This document shows positions 35,181 through 45,951 of a stretch of 64,000 nt of DNA, in pieces. The first letter of the stretch is position 1. Each line of letters begins with the position of its first letter. The DNA is from Oleiagrimonas citrea. GTDB taxonomy: Bacteria > Pseudomonadota > Gammaproteobacteria > Xanthomonadales > Rhodanobacteraceae. Both the position numbers and the translations under genes were made by a program. The notes beneath the pieces were generated by a model. It saw only the letters and a list, made by a program, of their open reading frames with translations, did no database searches and was not told where the DNA came from. The stretch is from assembly GCF_012395255.1 (NCBI RefSeq), contig NZ_JAAZQD010000002.1, positions 1 to 64,000 on the forward strand, written 5' to 3'.

Positions 35181-36035
35181 CTAGATGAGCGTCGAGTAGC
35201 CCCGGCGCGCGTCGGGCCAGCATGGCACAAAACCGCTGGCGCGCAAGCGCGCGTTGGAGAGCCGCTTGTTGCCGATGCCCGCAGGCGCATCGCCGGTCGG
35301 CGGCGGCGGTGCACCGAGCTGCTCGGCAAGAAAGCCGTACAGCACGTCCAGCGTGAGCGGCGTGTCGTCGACGCCGAGATACAGCGCTTCGGGCGTATCC
35401 AGCGAAAGCAGATGAACGATCGCCGCCGCCGCATCCTCGACATGGATGCGATTGGCCCAGAACGGCGTGGTCGGCACCCGCGCCGTGCCCGCACGCAATC
35501 GGCGCAGCAACCCGTCACGCCCCGGCCCGTACAGGCCCGCCAGACGCAACACCGTCGCAGGAAGTCCACGCGCCGCAAGTCGACGCTCTGCCTCCAGCAA
35601 AATCTCACCGTTGAAGCCCGGTGGCTGCGGCAGCGTTTTCTCGTCGACCCAATCGCCGCCGTGATCGCCGTAGACGGCGCTGGAGGACACGAACACGATG
35701 CGCTGCAGCGTCGCCGTGTCGAGCGCGTCGAGCAGCCGTTCCAGACCGTCAACGAACACGCGCCGGTAGGCCTCCGGCGTGCGGCTGTCCGGCGTGGGGA
35801 GATACACCAGTCGATCGATGTTCTCCGGCAACGCGGCCAGGCTGGCCGGATCGGACAGATCCGCGCGAATCGCCTCGACACCCGCGGGCAACGGTTTCGA
35901 CGAACGCCGCAGACCGAATACCTCCGCCCCGGCCTCCCGCAACACACACGCCGCGCGGCTGCCGACATCGCCGCAGCCGGCGATCAGCACACGCGCGGAA
36001 CGGCTATCCTGTCCCTTTCCGGAGGCTGCTAGCAT
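35181..36035 (-). CDS. NAD(P)-dependent epimerase/short-chain dehydrogenase (YeeZ-like)
   Basis: The 284-residue extended-SDR protein has Rossmann motif VLIAGCGDVGSRAACVL, VFVSSSAVYGDHGG and the downstream LRLAGLYGPGRDG and NRIHVEDAAAAI. The catalytic YxxxK is not evident after SSSAVYGD, resembling the YeeZ-type atypical SDRs. The substrate is unknown. Its ATG is only six bases from the aroK ATG on the other strand. Confidence 0.82.
   Translation of the reverse strand: MLAASGKGQDSRSARVLIAGCGDVGSRAACVLREAGAEVFGLRRSSKPLPAGVEAIRADLSDPASLAALPENIDRLVYLPTPDSRTPEAYRRVFVDGLERLLDALDTATLQRIVFVSSSAVYGDHGGDWVDEKTLPQPPGFNGEILLEAERRLAARGLPATVLRLAGLYGPGRDGLLRRLRAGTARVPTTPFWANRIHVEDAAAAIVHLLSLDTPEALYLGVDDTPLTLDVLYGFLAEQLGAPPPPTGDAPAGIGNKRLSNARLRASGFVPCWPDARRGYSTLI
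36030..36035 (+). promoter_or_regulatory. Putative -10 element for aroK inside the divergent gene start
   Basis: TAGCAT ends six bases before the aroK ATG at 36042 and overlaps the start codon of the divergent SDR gene. If real, aroK mRNA would be leaderless. GGAGG at 36021-36025 is too far for a normal ribosome site. Confidence 0.35.
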
Positions 36036-36041
36036 CGTCAC

Positions 36042-36583
36042 ATGAACCCTTCGTCGAACCTGTTCCTGATCGGCCCGTCCGGTGCCGGAAAGACGTCCAT
36101 CGGGCGGCGTCTTGCGGACCATTATGGCCTGCCCTTCCTGGACCTGGACCGCGAGATCGAGGAACACACCGGCGTCGATGTCTCCACCATCTTCGAGATC
36201 GAGGGCGAGGCCGGCTTCCGACATCGCGAAGCCATCATTCTCGACGAGTGTAGCCGCCGCACGGGCGTGGTGCTGGCCACCGGCGCCGGTGCGATCCTGT
36301 CCGCGGAAAGCCGCGAGCACCTGCGCCGCCGCGGCTTCGTGATCTGGCTGCAGGCCAGCGTCGACCAGCAACTCAAGCGCCTGCAGTACGACCGCGCGCG
36401 GCCGCTGCTGGCCGGCGTCGACCGACTGCAACGCCTCCAGGACATGGCCGAACGCCGCAATCCGCTCTACGCCGAGATTGCCGAACTGGCGATTCCCGGC
36501 CACAACGAACGCGTGCAGCGCGCCTTCACCCGCTGTCGCACGCGCATCGACGAACACTGGCAACGCCTGCAACCGCTACCTAC

Positions 36584-36587
<4 letters not shown>
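36042..36587 (+). CDS. aroK: Shikimate kinase
   Basis: This enzyme phosphorylates shikimate for aromatic amino acid synthesis. Its 181 residues include Walker [53 protein letters not shown] and RARPLL in the lid. Its stop overlaps the aroB start. Confidence 0.96.
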
Positions 36588-37669
<1,082 letters not shown>

Positions 37670-37729
37670 CGCGTCACCCCTGACGAAGCCGGTGCGCACG
37701 CACGGATCGCTGGCCGTCGCGCCATGCTC

Positions 37730-37735
37730 TACAAT
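37730..37735 (+). promoter_or_regulatory. Putative -10 element for the WGR-like/hemE pair
   Basis: TACAAT lies 38 bases upstream of the small ORF at 37774. No convincing -35 is present. Confidence 0.35.
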
Positions 37736-37773
37736 GACCGGCTACATCCCACGCTCCGTCCAGACTGTCGTTC

Positions 37774-38019
37774 ATGCGCATCTACATGCAGACCAATGCG
37801 GAATCCGGCGAAACGCCGCGCTACGTGCAGCTGACGCTGGACCAGGACCTGCTCGGCGGGTGGATCCTTTTGCGCGAATCGGGCAAGCAAGGCGGCCGCT
37901 CCACGCTGCGCCGCGAAGTCTTCCTCGACGATCAGGAAGCCATCGCCGCCTTCGAGAAGGCGCGCGACAATCAGATCAAGCGCGGTTTCCGCGTGGTCTT
38001 CACCCAGGGCGCGGCCTGA
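37774..38019 (+). CDS. Small WGR-domain-like protein
   Basis: The 81-residue protein contains [20 protein letters not shown] and [11 protein letters not shown], then [18 protein letters not shown]. This is the WGR-type fold that in larger proteins binds nucleic acid, here the whole protein. WILLRESG is a variant of the namesake W-G-R motif. It stands 25 bases before hemE and is probably co-transcribed. Function is unknown. Confidence 0.75.
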   Translation: MRIYMQTNAESGETPRYVQLTLDQDLLGGWILLRESGKQGGRSTLRREVFLDDQEAIAAFEKARDNQIKRGFRVVFTQGAA

Positions 38020-38044
38020 CGCGCCGCCGCACGGACTGTTGCGC

Positions 38045-39109
38045 ATGACCGAACTGAAAAACGACCGCTTCCTGCGCGCTCTGCGCCGCCAACCGACCGA
38101 CACCACCCCCGTTTGGATCATGCGCCAGGCGGGCCGTTACCTGCCGGAGTACCGCGCCACGCGCGAGAAGGCCGGCAGCTTCATGGCCCTGGCGCAGAAC
38201 CCGGAGCTGGCTTGCGAGGTCACCCTGCAGCCGCTCGATCGTTTCGAGCTGGACGCGGCGATCCTGTTCTCCGACATCCTCACCATCCCGGACGCGATGG
38301 GGCTGGGTCTGACCTTCGTCGCCGGCGAAGGTCCGAAGTTCGAGCGCCCGCTGCGCAGCGCCGCCGAAATCGCGAACCTGACCGTGCCCGACATGGATGG
38401 CGAACTGCGCTACGTGATGGACGCCGTGCGCCTGATCCGTCGCGAACTCGACGGTCGCGTGCCGCTGATCGGCTTCTCCGGCAGCCCCTGGACGCTGGCC
38501 TGCTACATGGTCGAGGGTCAGGGCTCGCGCGATTTCGCCCGCGTGAAGGCACTGGCCTGGAACGATCCGGATGCGATGCACCAGTTGCTGGATACACTGG
38601 CGCAGTCCGTCGCCGCCTACCTCGCCGCCCAGGCCGAGGCCGGCGCGCAGGCGCTGATGGTGTTCGACACCTGGGGCGGCCTGCTGTCGCCGGGCATGTT
38701 CCATGAATGCTCCCTGCGCTATCTGGCCCGCATCGTCGAGCAGCTGAAAAACGATGCGCACGCCGCCGACCTGCCCGTCGTGCTGTTCTCCAAGGGCGCC
38801 AGCGGCCATCTGGAAGCGCTGGCCGGCACCGGCTGCGCGGGATTGGGGCTGGACTGGACGATCAGTCTGGACGAAGCCCGTCGCCGCGTCGGCGAACACG
38901 TCGCGCTGCAGGGCAACCTCGACCCGTCGGCCCTGTACGCCACGCCGGAGATCATTCGCCGCGAGGTCGAAGCCGCCATCACCGCCTTCGGCCCGCATCC
39001 GGGCCATGTGTTCAACCTCGGCCACGGCGTCACGCCGGGTGTGGACCCGGAACACGTGAAGGTGCTGGTCGATACCGTGCACGAAGCGGGACGCCGCATC
39101 CGCGCCTGA
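38045..39109 (+). CDS. hemE: Uroporphyrinogen decarboxylase
   Basis: This enzyme decarboxylates the four acetate groups of uroporphyrinogen III in haem synthesis. Its 354 residues include [70 protein letters not shown] and FNLGHGV. ATG 38045 is chosen; an in-frame TTG at 38039 is less likely. Confidence 0.97.
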   Translation: MTELKNDRFLRALRRQPTDTTPVWIMRQAGRYLPEYRATREKAGSFMALAQNPELACEVTLQPLDRFELDAAILFSDILTIPDAMGLGLTFVAGEGPKFERPLRSAAEIANLTVPDMDGELRYVMDAVRLIRRELDGRVPLIGFSGSPWTLACYMVEGQGSRDFARVKALAWNDPDAMHQLLDTLAQSVAAYLAAQAEAGAQALMVFDTWGGLLSPGMFHECSLRYLARIVEQLKNDAHAADLPVVLFSKGASGHLEALAGTGCAGLGLDWTISLDEARRRVGEHVALQGNLDPSALYATPEIIRREVEAAITAFGPHPGHVFNLGHGVTPGVDPEHVKVLVDTVHEAGRRIRA

Positions 39110-39122
39110 ACCCGCGCTCCGC

Positions 39123-39128
39123 TATGAT
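39123..39128 (+). promoter_or_regulatory. Putative -10 element for the DUF4328 gene
   Basis: TATGAT matches the -10 consensus in five of six positions and lies 24 bases before the ATG at 39153. GGATAGGGGGA between them would serve as ribosome site. Confidence 0.35.
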
Positions 39129-39152
39129 CCCCTTGAGGATAGGGGGATATGC

Positions 39153-39860
39153 ATGACGGACTACCATTTCAAGGACACGCGTGGACTGACTATCTGGACC
39201 TGCGTGCTGGCCGCGGCCGCCATCGTTCTGACGCTGGTCAATCTCTGCGACGATCTGTACACGACGCATCTGTTTCGAGGTGTCCTCGAACACGACGCGG
39301 CGCGAACCATGACGCTTCGCACGCATGTACACGCGCTCATCACCCTGCAAACTACGCTCAACGGAACGCTGATCCTGCTCTGGGTCGTGAATGTCGTGCT
39401 GTTCTGCGTCTGGCTCTACCGTTCAGCCTGCAATACCCGCGCGCTGGGCGCTCAGGGGCTCGATTATTCGCCCGGATGGACGGTTGGCTATTTTTTCGTG
39501 CCAATCGCCAACCTGGTTCTCGGGTATCAGTGCATGCGCGAAGTCTGGAAAGCCAGCCACGCTCCCGAAAACTGGTCTCAAATCAAGAATCCGCCACTCC
39601 TGCTGGCCTGGTGGGTCACGTATATCGCCGCCAGCGCAACCAGCCGCATCGCATCGACCATGCTGAAAGGAGTCGGCACGGACATGCAGGCTCTGTTGAT
39701 CGCCAGCAACATCGAAATGGTCGGGATGGCACTCTCCATGTTGGCTGCAGGCATGTATATCCGCATCGTCTGGCGCATCAGCACGGTGCAGCGCTCGCAT
39801 TACCTGACTCCACCCATGCGCGTGGATGAAGCCGCCCTGCCGGACATGCAACCCGGCTGA
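39153..39860 (+). CDS. DUF4328-family membrane protein
   Basis: The 235-residue protein has hydrophobic segments at about 12-33, 62-88, 105-125, 150-170 and 185-205. The block WLYRSACNTRALGAQGLDYS, then PGWTVGYFFVPIANLVLGYQ, is diagnostic of DUF4328. Function is unknown. Base composition is lower in GC than in hemE or valS. Confidence 0.85.
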   Translation: MTDYHFKDTRGLTIWTCVLAAAAIVLTLVNLCDDLYTTHLFRGVLEHDAARTMTLRTHVHALITLQTTLNGTLILLWVVNVVLFCVWLYRSACNTRALGAQGLDYSPGWTVGYFFVPIANLVLGYQCMREVWKASHAPENWSQIKNPPLLLAWWVTYIAASATSRIASTMLKGVGTDMQALLIASNIEMVGMALSMLAAGMYIRIVWRISTVQRSHYLTPPMRVDEAALPDMQPG

Positions 39861-39870
39861 GATCCGCCGC

Positions 39871-39899
39871 TTGGGCCAGCGCGCCCAGCCCCGTACAAT
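39871..39899 (+). promoter_or_regulatory. Sigma-70-type promoter of valS
   Basis: TTGGGC (39871-39876) and TACAAT (39894-39899) are separated by exactly 17 bases, 58 bases before the valS ATG. This is the best-formed promoter seen in the window. Confidence 0.6.
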
Positions 39900-39956
39900 C
39901 ACGGACTTTTCCCGCTTTCGTCGCGCCGGACTTCCGGCGCCCGCCCGAGTCCGCCC

Positions 39957-42788
39957 ATGGAAAAGAGTTTCGAACCCGCGCAGATCGAGTCAAAGTGGTA
40001 TGACCGCTGGGAAGCCGACGGCTGCTTCAAGCCGACCGGTCACGGCGATCCGTACTGCATCCTGCTGCCGCCGCCCAATGTCACCGGCACGCTGCACATG
40101 GGTCACGCGTTCCAGCAGACGGTGATGGACATGCTGATCCGCTACCGGCGCATGCGCGGCGACAACACGCTGTGGCAGGTCGGCAGCGACCACGCAGGCA
40201 TCGCCACGCAGAAGATCGTCGAGAATCAGCTGGCGGCGGAAGACACCGACAAGCACGCACTGGGCCGCGAGGCCTTCGTCGAGCGCGTGTGGCAGTGGAA
40301 GGAGCAGTCCGGGTCCACGATCACGAATCAGATGCGCCGTCTGGGCGTGGCCGCCGACTGGTCGCGCGAGCGCTTCACCATGGACGAGGGACTCTCGGCC
40401 GCGGTGCGCAAGGTGTTCATCGAGTGGTACCGCGCCGGCCTGATCTACCGCGGCAATCGCCTGGTCAACTGGGACCCGGCGCTGGGCACGGCGGTGTCGG
40501 ACCTGGAGGTCAACAACGTCGAGCGCGACGGCCACATGTGGTCGATCCGCTACCCGGTGTCCGGCAGCGACGAGACGGTGACCATCGCCACCACACGTCC
40601 GGAGACCATGCTCGGCGACGTCGCCGTGGCCGTGCACCCCGAGGACGAGCGCTACGCGCACCTGGTCGGCAAGACGCTGACGCTGCCACTGGTCGGGCGC
40701 GAGATCCCGGTCATCGCCGACGACTACGTCGACCGCGAGTTCGGCACCGGCTGCGTGAAGATCACCCCGGCGCACGACTTCAACGACTACGACATCGGCA
40801 AGCGCCACGGGCTGGAGCCGCTGAACATCTTCACCCTGGACGCGAAGGTGAACGACAGCGCGCCCGAGAAGTACCGCGGCCTGGATCGCTTCGAGGCGCG
40901 CAAGGCGGTGCTGACCGACCTGGAGGCCGAGGGCGCGCTGGTCGAAACCAAGCCGCACAAGCTGCAGGTTCCGGTCAGCCAGCGCTCGGATGCCGTGATC
41001 GAGCCGATGCTGACCGATCAGTGGTTCGTCGACCTGACCTCCGACACGCTGCCCGACGGCCGTCCGGGCGGTCGCAAGGCCATCACTGAACCGGCGCTGG
41101 AAGCGGTCACCTCGGGTCAGATCAACTTCGTGCCCGAGAACTGGACCACCACCTACACCCAGTGGCTGGAGAACATCCAGGACTGGTGCATCAGCCGCCA
41201 GCTGTGGTGGGGCCATCGCATTCCGGCCTGGTATGACGAGGCCGGCCACATCTTCGTCGGCGAGGACGAGGCCGATGCGCGCGCCAACGCCCAGACCGCG
41301 CCGGTCGGCGCGCTGCGCCAGGACGAGGACGTACTGGACACTTGGTTCAGCTCCGCCCTGTGGCCGTTCTCGACCCTCGGCTGGCCGGCCGACGGGCCGG
41401 TGAAGAACGAGCGCGGCGAAGTCGTCGCGAACTGGGAACAGGACAAGATCTTCCTGCCCAGCGCGGTGCTGGTCACCGGCTTCGACATCATCTTCTTCTG
41501 GGTCGCGCGCATGGTGATGGCGACCAAGTACTTCGTCGGCGAGGCGCCGTTCCGCACCGTCTACATCAACGCCATCGTGCGCGACGCCGAAGGCCAGAAG
41601 ATGTCCAAGTCCAAGGGCAACACCCTGGACCCGCTGGACCTGATCGACGGCATCGAACTGGAACCGCTGGTGGCCAAGTCCACCAAGTCGCTGCTGATCC
41701 CGCAGGTGCGCGCCAAGGTCGAGAAGCGCATCCGCAAGGACTACCCCGACGGCATCCCGGCCATCGGCACCGACGCGCTGCGCTTCACCTTCGCCGCGCT
41801 GGCCAGCTACAGCCGCACCATCAACTTCGACATCAGTCGCGCCGAAGGCTACAAGGCGTTCTGCAACAAGCTGTGGAACGCCGCCCGCTTCGTGCTGATG
41901 AACCTGCCCGAAGGCGAGATCGCCGCGCCCGCCGGCGTACCGGTCACCGAGGCCGAGCGCTGGATTCTCACGCGTCTGAAGCAGACCTTGACCGAGGCCG
42001 AACAGCACTTCGCCAACTACCGCTTCGACCACCTGGCACAGAGCCTGTACGCCTTTGTCTGGAACGAGTACTGCGACTGGTTCCTGGAACTGGCCAAGCC
42101 GGCGCTGCAGGGCGACGACGAGGCTGCCGCAGCCTCGACCCGCCACACGCTGCTGGTGGTGCTCGAGTCCGTGCTGCGCGCGCTGCATCCGGTCATTCCG
42201 TTCATCACCGAGGAAATCTGGCAGTCGGTCGCGCCGCGCCTGGGACTGGACGAGAAGCATCTGATGGATCGCCCGTGGCCCGATGCGGAAGCCATCGCCG
42301 CCGATGCCGAGGCCCGCGCCGAGATCGAGTGGTTCAAATCCGTGCTGTCGGGCATGCGCAAGATCCGCGCGGAAATGAACATCGCGCCGGGCAAGACGAT
42401 TCCGCTGCTGCTGGCCGACGGCGACGCCAATGATCGCGCCCGTGCGGCCAAGTTCGCGACGCAGATTGCCTTCCTCGGCCGCGCCGAGACGCCGACGTGG
42501 CTGGACGCCAATGCAGAGGAACCGGCGGCCGCCGTAGCCGTGGTCGGCAACCTGCGTGTGCTGATTCCGCTGGCCGGGCTGATCGATCTGGACGCCGAAA
42601 AGGCGCGCCTGGAAAAAGAGATCGCCCGCATCGGCAAGGAAATCGCCAAGTGCGAAGGCAAGCTGGGCAACGCCCGCTTCGTCGACAACGCACCGGCCGA
42701 GGTCGTCGAGCAGGAACGCCAGCGTCTGGCCGACTGGAGCGCGCAGCGCGACGCCCTGCGCGAACAGGCGCAACGCCTGGGCGCCTGA
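39957..42788 (+). CDS. valS: Valyl-tRNA synthetase
   Basis: This class I synthetase has 943 residues. The HIGH motif is [15 protein letters not shown] and the KMSKS motif is [13 protein letters not shown]. The editing domain begins after [13 protein letters not shown] with [17 protein letters not shown], and the C-terminal arm is a coiled coil ([20 protein letters not shown]). Its stop overlaps the start of the DksA-like gene (TGATG). Confidence 0.98.
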   Translation: MEKSFEPAQIESKWYDRWEADGCFKPTGHGDPYCILLPPPNVTGTLHMGHAFQQTVMDMLIRYRRMRGDNTLWQVGSDHAGIATQKIVENQLAAEDTDKHALGREAFVERVWQWKEQSGSTITNQMRRLGVAADWSRERFTMDEGLSAAVRKVFIEWYRAGLIYRGNRLVNWDPALGTAVSDLEVNNVERDGHMWSIRYPVSGSDETVTIATTRPETMLGDVAVAVHPEDERYAHLVGKTLTLPLVGREIPVIADDYVDREFGTGCVKITPAHDFNDYDIGKRHGLEPLNIFTLDAKVNDSAPEKYRGLDRFEARKAVLTDLEAEGALVETKPHKLQVPVSQRSDAVIEPMLTDQWFVDLTSDTLPDGRPGGRKAITEPALEAVTSGQINFVPENWTTTYTQWLENIQDWCISRQLWWGHRIPAWYDEAGHIFVGEDEADARANAQTAPVGALRQDEDVLDTWFSSALWPFSTLGWPADGPVKNERGEVVANWEQDKIFLPSAVLVTGFDIIFFWVARMVMATKYFVGEAPFRTVYINAIVRDAEGQKMSKSKGNTLDPLDLIDGIELEPLVAKSTKSLLIPQVRAKVEKRIRKDYPDGIPAIGTDALRFTFAALASYSRTINFDISRAEGYKAFCNKLWNAARFVLMNLPEGEIAAPAGVPVTEAERWILTRLKQTLTEAEQHFANYRFDHLAQSLYAFVWNEYCDWFLELAKPALQGDDEAAAASTRHTLLVVLESVLRALHPVIPFITEEIWQSVAPRLGLDEKHLMDRPWPDAEAIAADAEARAEIEWFKSVLSGMRKIRAEMNIAPGKTIPLLLADGDANDRARAAKFATQIAFLGRAETPTWLDANAEEPAAAVAVVGNLRVLIPLAGLIDLDAEKARLEKEIARIGKEIAKCEGKLGNARFVDNAPAEVVEQERQRLADWSAQRDALREQAQRLGA

Positions 42789-43144
42789 TGGACGCCGCCG
42801 CGGCCCGTCGGCAACTGCTCGAGCTGCGTCAGCGCTTGCTCGCAGAGGATGCCGGCGCGGCCGACGCACGCGCCACGGTTGAACTCGACCAGGCCGCCGT
42901 CGGCCGTCTTTCGCGCATGGACGCCCTGCAACAACAACAGATGGCGCTGGCCGAACAACGCCGGCGCCAACAGACCCTGCAACGCATCGAAGCCGCGCTG
43001 CGCCGTGTCGAAGAGGGTCGCTATGGCGAATGCGCCGTCTGCGGTGAATGCATCGCCGAGGCCCGCCTGCGCATGGACCCGGTCATCGCGCTGTGCCTGG
43101 ACTGCGCATCGGCCCAGGAAGCCGCCGGACCACGTCGCGGCTGA
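42788..43144 (+). CDS. DksA/TraR-type zinc-finger protein
   Basis: The 118-residue protein has a coiled coil (about 5-75) carrying DALQQQQMALAEQRRRQQTL and a C4 zinc finger, CAVCGECIAEARLRMDPVIA then LCLDCA. It is shorter than DksA (151 in E. coli) and lacks the usual DxxDxA tip (here VELDQAAVGRLSRMDA), so ppGpp-coupled action on RNA polymerase is uncertain. It is translationally coupled to valS. Confidence 0.85.
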   Translation: MDAAAARRQLLELRQRLLAEDAGAADARATVELDQAAVGRLSRMDALQQQQMALAEQRRRQQTLQRIEAALRRVEEGRYGECAVCGECIAEARLRMDPVIALCLDCASAQEAAGPRRG

Positions 43145-43217
43145 ATCCGCATCGATTGCCGAATTCGGTTCAAGATCCGCCCCGCTCTGTAGCCGGATGC
43201 GGCACCGCGGCACGCGC

Positions 43218-43727
43218 TCAACCGGGCTGGTCGGGCTGGTCGGGCTGGTCGGGCTGGTCGGGCGCCAGCTTGTGCATCATCACGATGGCATCCTCGCGCC
43301 CCTTCTCCGCGGGGTAATAACGCGGCCGGCGACCGATTTCGACGAAATCGTGGTCGAGATACAACCTGTGCGCCGCTTCATTCGAAGGCCGCACTTCCAG
43401 GAACACCCGCGACGCGCCATGCCAGCGCGCCAGATCCAGCAAGCGCCGCAGCATGCGCCGCCCGTGGCCCATGCCCTGATGCTGCGGATCGACACACAGG
43501 TTGAGCACGTGCGCTTCCCCGGCGGCAGCAGAGAGAATGCCGTAACCCACCACTTCTCCCGGCCAGGCCAGCACCCAACAGGCGTGACCGGCCTTCATGC
43601 AATCGCGGAAGATCCCCGGACTCCAGGGGAATTCATAAGCCTCCCGTTCGATCAGGGAAACCTGGGGAAGGTCCTCGCGCCGCATCATGCGGATGCGCGG
43701 GAGATTAGGAGCGACGACGGCGGCCAT
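43218..43727 (-). CDS. rimI: Ribosomal protein S18-alanine N-acetyltransferase with a repeat tail
   Basis: This GNAT acetyltransferase has EREAYEFPWSPGIFRDCMKA, LCVDPQHQGMGHGRRMLRRL (acetyl-CoA loop), FLEVRPSNEAAHRLYLDHDF and RPRYYPAEKGREDAIVM, typical of RimI. It ends with an extra APDQPDQPDQPDQPG tail made by a 9-bp repeat. The upstream gene looks like holD, the normal rimI partner. Confidence 0.9.
   Translation of the reverse strand: MAAVVAPNLPRIRMMRREDLPQVSLIEREAYEFPWSPGIFRDCMKAGHACWVLAWPGEVVGYGILSAAAGEAHVLNLCVDPQHQGMGHGRRMLRRLLDLARWHGASRVFLEVRPSNEAAHRLYLDHDFVEIGRRPRYYPAEKGREDAIVMMHKLAPDQPDQPDQPDQPG
43223..43263. repeat. 9-bp tandem repeat, 4.5 copies, in the 3' end of rimI
   Basis: The unit CGGGCTGGT is repeated exactly, encoding Asp-Gln-Pro on the minus strand. 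It keeps the frame whatever the copy number, so only tail length would vary. Confidence 0.9.
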
Positions 43728-43785
43728 GCGGCGATTATGCGACGCCGGACGCCGCCTGCCCAGAAAAAAACCGAACGGGCAACGC

Positions 43786-44280
43786 TCAGTACATGCGCAA
43801 ACGCCGGCGCAACGCCTTCAGCGCCTGCCACAATCGCTGTTTCGCCCCGCCCGCATGCAAGGCATCCGGCGCATCGAGCAGCACGATCTCGGCGGCGCGC
43901 ATGACCTCTGCATCAAGAACGTGGCCCAGCGCACGGGCCTGCGCATCGCCAAACGCCAGATAGGCGCGCGCAACGGGCGGCGTATCCAGTGTTCCGGACT
44001 CGCCCACGGCAAGGCGCGGGGCACGCGCGAAATCGGCGCCGAAGGCATGCATGCAGCGACCGATCAGATCCAGCGTGCGTGGCGAGCACGCGGACGGAAG
44101 CAGCAGCACGCAGGGCACGACCGCATTTGATGAATTTGTCGCCGCAGTCCCGACGGCCACCGGCTCCGCAGCGACCAGCGCCGACTCCGGTGCAGCCGCA
44201 GCGTCGCGTGATGAACGCAGACGATACGGCGTCACGCCCAACGCGCGCAGACGTTCGTGACGGGACGTCATCGCAGCCAC
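43786..44280 (-). CDS. HolD-like protein (DNA polymerase III psi subunit candidate)
   Basis: The 164-residue protein begins with SRHERLRALGVTPYRLR, resembling the conserved N-terminal helix of psi (RxxxLxxLGIxxW) that binds single-strand-binding complex partners. Near the C-terminus LLDAPDALHAGGAKQRLWQA matches the psi end pattern. The middle is Ala-rich and divergent. Position immediately upstream of rimI strongly supports the call, as holD-rimI is a conserved pair. Confidence 0.55.
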   Translation of the reverse strand: MAAMTSRHERLRALGVTPYRLRSSRDAAAAPESALVAAEPVAVGTAATNSSNAVVPCVLLLPSACSPRTLDLIGRCMHAFGADFARAPRLAVGESGTLDTPPVARAYLAFGDAQARALGHVLDAEVMRAAEIVLLDAPDALHAGGAKQRLWQALKALRRRLRMY

Positions 44281-44290
44281 CTATTCCGAC

Positions 44291-45082
44291 TCAGGCCGCC
44301 GGCGGATCGCCGCGCCGCGTGCTGCGACGACGACGTGTGGTGACCCGGCCCCACAGCGTCATGACCGGCCCGGAAATCACATACAGGCCGAACACCGCCA
44401 GCAGGACATGCGGCGGGTCGATCGCCAGAAGCACCAGAATCAGCAGCGCCGCGATCACCCACAGAAACGGCACGCGGTCCTGTTTCGGCCAGGCCTTGAA
44501 GCTGAAGTAGCGCACATTGCTGACCATCAGCAAACCGGCGATCACGATCAGGAAGGGAGTGATGAAGCAGACCTGCGAACCGCTGACGCCATCCTTCTCC
44601 ATGCTCCAGATGAAGGACATGCACAGCGCGGCTGCCGCGGGACTGGCCAGCCCCTGGAAATAGCGCTTGTCGGCCACGCCGACCTGGGTGTTGAAACGCG
44701 CCAGCCGCAATGCGCCGCACGCGGCATAGATGAAGGCTGCCGCCCAGCCGATCTTGCCCCAGACGGGACCGTAGGCACGCAGTTCGGACAGCGACCAGGT
44801 GTACATCACCAGCGCCGGAGCCAACCCGAAGCTGACCAGGTCAGACAACGAATCGTACTGCACGCCGAAATCGCTCTGCGTACCGGTCATGCGCGCCACG
44901 CGGCCGTCCATGCTGTCCAGCAGCGCCGCCACGAACACGGCCACGCAGGCCGAAACGAAATGCCCCCCGATACCGGACACGATGGCGAAGAAACCGGAAA
45001 ACATCGCCCCGGTCGTGAACAGGTTCGGCAGCAGGTAGATACCGCGATGGCGCGGCGGGCGGACGGTAGGGGTGTCGCTCAT
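44291..45082 (-). CDS. pssA: CDP-diacylglycerol-serine O-phosphatidyltransferase
   Basis: This membrane enzyme makes phosphatidylserine. Its 263 residues include the CDP-alcohol phosphotransferase motif DGRVARMTGTQSDFGVQYDS, with the final Asp in LSD. Several hydrophobic helices follow, and the C-terminus is basic (TTRRRRSTRRG). ATG 45082 is chosen (MSDTPTVRPPRHRG); an in-frame ATG 15 codons upstream is possible. Confidence 0.92.
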   Translation of the reverse strand: MSDTPTVRPPRHRGIYLLPNLFTTGAMFSGFFAIVSGIGGHFVSACVAVFVAALLDSMDGRVARMTGTQSDFGVQYDSLSDLVSFGLAPALVMYTWSLSELRAYGPVWGKIGWAAAFIYAACGALRLARFNTQVGVADKRYFQGLASPAAAALCMSFIWSMEKDGVSGSQVCFITPFLIVIAGLLMVSNVRYFSFKAWPKQDRVPFLWVIAALLILVLLAIDPPHVLLAVFGLYVISGPVMTLWGRVTTRRRRSTRRGDPPAA

Positions 45083-45372
45083 GCGCTTGTGTCGACTCCA
45101 ATAGGGCGTCCGCACAGTGTAAACCATCGCCTGTTCGCGACTGCAGCCTCGACTGCCGCCCTGCTCCGTCGTCCGCACCGGCCTTCGCGCCGGCATCCGT
45201 GCGCCGGCGCACGCTGCGGGCCCGCAGGTCCCACGCTAGGGTGCGCCCGCTCACAATCGCGAGAGGTCCATCGCCGTTTATACTTCCCTCCGACCGCACA
45301 CTGTGCGTACCATGCATTGCGGTATCTGGGGCACGCCTGCGTGCCGCCATCGTTCCGGTACGGAGATTCAAT

Positions 45373-45795
45373 ATGCGAGGCACGCTGACCACTCTGCTCA
45401 CCACGATGCTTCTGGCATTGCCCCTGGTCGCCAGCGCCCAGGTCTACAAGTGGACGGACGCGAACGGGACCCAGCATTTCTCCGACGCCCCGCCACCGCA
45501 GGGCGTCAAGTACCAGAACATCAAGACGCGCGCCGATGCGGATCAGCCGCGCACCCAGAACAATATGGATCACGGCAACGATGCATCCGCTTCGCCGAGT
45601 CCCGCGAAAGACGGAAAATCCGCACAGCTGCAACGTTTCTGCGCACAGCTCAGTTCGAACATCACACTGCTGAAATCTTCCCAGAATCTTCAGCGCATGG
45701 GCAGCGATGGCAAGACGACCCCGGTGAACGACAAGCTCCGCGCGCAACAACTCAAGCAGCAGCAGCAGCGCTACGACGCCTATTGCAACAAGTAG
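45373..45795 (+). CDS. DUF4124-domain exported protein
   Basis: The 140-residue protein has a signal peptide (LLTTMLLALPLVASAQ) followed at once by VYKWTDANGTQHFSDAPPP, the DUF4124 module common in Xanthomonadales and pseudomonads. The C-terminal half is Gln-rich (LRAQQLKQQQQRYDAYC) with two Cys that could pair. CGGAG precedes the ATG. It is probably periplasmic; function unknown. Confidence 0.85.
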   Translation: MRGTLTTLLTTMLLALPLVASAQVYKWTDANGTQHFSDAPPPQGVKYQNIKTRADADQPRTQNNMDHGNDASASPSPAKDGKSAQLQRFCAQLSSNITLLKSSQNLQRMGSDGKTTPVNDKLRAQQLKQQQQRYDAYCNK

Positions 45796-45830
45796 GTTTC
45801 CGCCCCGTATCGCGGAAGAGGGCGCGAAGC

Positions 45831-45836
45831 TATAAT
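45831..45836 (+). promoter_or_regulatory. Putative -10 element of proS
   Basis: TATAAT is a perfect -10 hexamer, with a leader of about 110 bases before the proS ATG. No convincing -35 lies 16-18 bases upstream. The leader holds no recognised attenuator. Confidence 0.45.
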
Positions 45837-45951
45837 CGACCGTTCAGCCTGTCCCGGCGCCTCGCCGCGCAAGCCCGTGATCGTGGTCGGAAAATTCCGA
45901 TGATCGTGTAAAGCGTGAGCAGCCGGGCCAAACTCGATACGGACCGATTGC

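Noticed and set aside
39990-42869. 959-residue open frame antisense to valS
   Set aside because: Mirror of a GC-rich gene; valS has all synthetase motifs, and the antisense product has no recognisable domain.
45199-45372. N-terminal extension of the DUF4124 protein
   Set aside because: The ATG at 45373 has GGAG upstream and begins a proper signal peptide; the extension is basic and lacks protein-like character.
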